From an uncultured Porphyromonas sp. (GTDB taxonomy: Bacteria > Bacteroidota > Bacteroidia > Bacteroidales > Porphyromonadaceae): DNA of 14,225 bases. The position numbers and the translations under genes were made by a program. The notes under the pieces are model-generated. The model had not been told where the DNA came from and ran no database searches. It saw only the letters and a list, made by a program, of their open reading frames with translations. The stretch is from the NCBI GenBank assembly GCA_945875135.1, contig CAMCJO010000016.1:1-14225 (forward strand). The letters run 5' to 3'. Positions 12,920 through 14,225 of this stretch are shown in pieces. Within the stretch, counting starts at the first letter, position 1, and each line of letters starts with the position of its first letter.

Positions 12920-14160
12920 ATCTTCGTAACTAAGGGAACAACAACCGAATTACCCGCCTGCTTATATTGAGCCGATAGCGCCAGCCCTCTAGGGAAGATG
13001 TACTCTGCTGGAAATCCTTGGAAGTTAAGACACTCGCGAGGAGAGAGCTTGCGGATGCCATCGTCCGTAAGGATAAGTGGCACATTGTGTCCTCCAGTCC
13101 CCATATTGGCTGTCAGCGTAGGGCAGACTCCACTTTTATTTTCTCGCACATAGCGACGTCGCCACTGATAGATAGTGTCTTGAGAGGTTATTTCACTCTC
13201 CAGAGTCTCGTAGTGAGACATTGACTCAGGGGTGTAGTACATAGCCCGCGTTGCTGAGCTATGATCTAGACAATCGTGGATAGACCTCGTCAGTGGCTCA
13301 GGTTCGGGAAAAGTAAAAGAAGCGTAAGCTGGTACCTGCTTAGGATCTATCGCTACGATAAAGATACGCTCACGATTTTGTGGCACATTAGCATACTCCA
13401 CAGGGTTGAGTACCTTAGAGTACACGACATAGCCGAGCTCCTCTAGCGTCTGCTTGATAACCGCAAAGGTACGCCCCTTGTCATGAGTACGAAGGTTCTT
13501 GACATTTTCCAGTAGTAGCACTTTAGGGTGATGCTGTGAAGCAATCTCCGCTATATCAAAGAAGAGCGTACCTCGAGTATCTTCAAACCCCTTGCGATAG
13601 CCCGCTATAGAAAAAGCTTGACAAGGGAAGCCCCCACACAGCACATCAAAATCCTTAGGTATAAAAGACTTCGTGACTGGGGAAGTGATATCACCAAAGG
13701 GGAGTTCGCCAAAATTAGCTAGGTAGGTTTGCTGAGCTTGCTTATCCCACTCACTAGAGAAGAGGCAAGTGCCCCCGACCGACTGCATCGCAAGGCGTAT
13801 TCCTCCGATACCAGCAAACAAATCTATAAATGTAAAGGCTCCGTCCAGTTGACTAGAGAAGGGTACGGTCTGCAACTCTGGGAATAGGCCATAGCTTGAC
13901 ACAGGCTCTGCAACACGACCCTCTCCATGGTGCTCTGACGAAGAGGACTCTATAAGGGCACTGATTATCTCCTCAGCCACATCCTTATAGTATGAATATC
14001 GACGTCCTAACTGCAGATGATGAGAGACTATAGACATCTCCATCATAGGTGTGAGACGTCCAGTCACACTCTGAGAGCACTCTGCTAGCGTCCATAAGCG
14101 AGTAGCCTGCTGTGACACACTCTTTGATTGAGTCTGATGATCCATAGTCTCTTTGCTCAT
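12883..14160 (-). CDS. DNA (cytosine-5-)-methyltransferase of a type II restriction-modification system
   Basis: Transfers a methyl group from S-adenosylmethionine to C5 of cytosine in a specific site, protecting host DNA from the neighbouring endonuclease. Counted from ATG 14160 (425 residues), the ordered motifs are: I, FIDLFAGIGG at 111-120; IV, GGFPCQAFS with catalytic Cys180; VI, ENVKNL from 218; VIII, QNRERIFIVA at 261-270; IX, RECLNFQGFP at 375-384; X, QAGNSVVVPL at 401-410. The target-recognition region lies between VIII and IX, including QWRRRYVRENKSGVCPTLTA. From memory this resembles methylases of GC-rich sites such as GCNGC, which is a guess. About 110 residues precede motif I, far more than minimal enzymes; they could bind DNA or autoregulate, but no clear HTH is seen. 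A TTG start at 14196 is rejected because it is the promoter -33 box. ATG 14145, with an AAAGAG ahead of it, is an alternative start. Confidence 0.96.
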   Translation of the reverse strand: MSKETMDHQTQSKSVSQQATRLWTLAECSQSVTGRLTPMMEMSIVSHHLQLGRRYSYYKDVAEEIISALIESSSSEHHGEGRVAEPVSSYGLFPELQTVPFSSQLDGAFTFIDLFAGIGGIRLAMQSVGGTCLFSSEWDKQAQQTYLANFGELPFGDITSPVTKSFIPKDFDVLCGGFPCQAFSIAGYRKGFEDTRGTLFFDIAEIASQHHPKVLLLENVKNLRTHDKGRTFAVIKQTLEELGYVVYSKVLNPVEYANVPQNRERIFIVAIDPKQVPAYASFTFPEPEPLTRSIHDCLDHSSATRAMYYTPESMSHYETLESEITSQDTIYQWRRRYVRENKSGVCPTLTANMGTGGHNVPLILTDDGIRKLSPRECLNFQGFPAEYIFPRGLALSAQYKQAGNSVVVPLVTKICQQIVKVLPPR

Positions 14161-14166
14161 ACTAGG

Positions 14167-14197
14167 CAAAGGTAACGAATATCCTAGATTTTGCAAA
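14167..14197 (-). promoter_or_regulatory. Consensus Bacteroidetes promoter of the restriction-modification operon
   Basis: On the minus strand TTTG (14197-14194), exactly 19 bases, then TACCTTTG (14174-14167) match the Bacteroidetes -33/-7 consensus without mismatch at defined positions. Six bases separate the -7 box from the ATG at 14160, so the message is either leaderless or translated from the second ATG at 14145. It is the best promoter in the window. Confidence 0.75.
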
Positions 14198-14225
14198 CCT
14201 TGAGACTGCCTTTATAGTGCTTACG

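Noticed and set aside
14161..14196. TTG start extending the methyltransferase by 12 codons
   Set aside because: The TTG coincides with the -33 TTTG of a consensus promoter, so that region is not expected to be transcribed as part of this message.

Overview
The window looks like a chromosomal segment of an anaerobic Bacteroidales bacterium, most likely a Porphyromonas or close relative. The evidence is Bacteroidetes-type promoters (-7 box TAnnTTTG, once with a well-spaced -33 TTTG), a secreted protein with a type IX secretion (T9SS) C-terminal domain, a Bacteroidales-type NrfHA nitrite reductase with Ccs-type cytochrome c maturation genes, and moderately GC-rich coding DNA. The genus is an inference from family resemblance, not a database result.

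Layout, left to right. Positions 1-228 hold the 3' end of a group II intron (domains V and VI with a bulged branch-point A) whose body lies off the left edge. A promoter just beyond the intron drives a plus-strand gene for an exported beta-propeller-like T9SS cargo protein (286-1893). It converges on rarA (minus, 2038-3357), with a strong stem-loop between them. All further genes are on the minus strand. The nrfH-nrfA pair (5685-3511) is the pentaheme ammonia-forming nitrite reductase and its tetraheme quinol dehydrogenase. It has its own -7 box and an upstream inverted repeat suited to an activator. Upstream lies a compact cluster: ROK sugar kinase, Nudix hydrolase, ResB-like and CcsA-like cytochrome c synthase subunits (9492-5825). 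The last two probably attach the hemes of NrfH and NrfA, so the right half of this cluster and nrfHA form one respiratory module. Next comes a secreted C69 (Ntn-hydrolase) dipeptidase (11272-9617).

A 444-bp gene-free stretch (11273-11716) follows. It holds the dipeptidase promoter with an inverted repeat at the start of transcription, an intrinsic terminator whose arm overlaps that promoter, and an orphan plus-strand terminator. The right end is a type II restriction-modification operon: a C5-cytosine methyltransferase overlapping a restriction endonuclease of a family I cannot name with certainty. This operon is visibly A/T-richer than its neighbours and is probably horizontally acquired. 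It is driven by the best promoter in the window, which places transcription start almost on the first ATG.

I found no CRISPR array, tRNA, rRNA or complete insertion sequence. The items most worth a second look are the restriction endonuclease family and the long N-terminal extension of its methyltransferase, the intron end beside the T9SS cargo gene, the candidate nrfHA operator, and the orphan terminator in the large gap.
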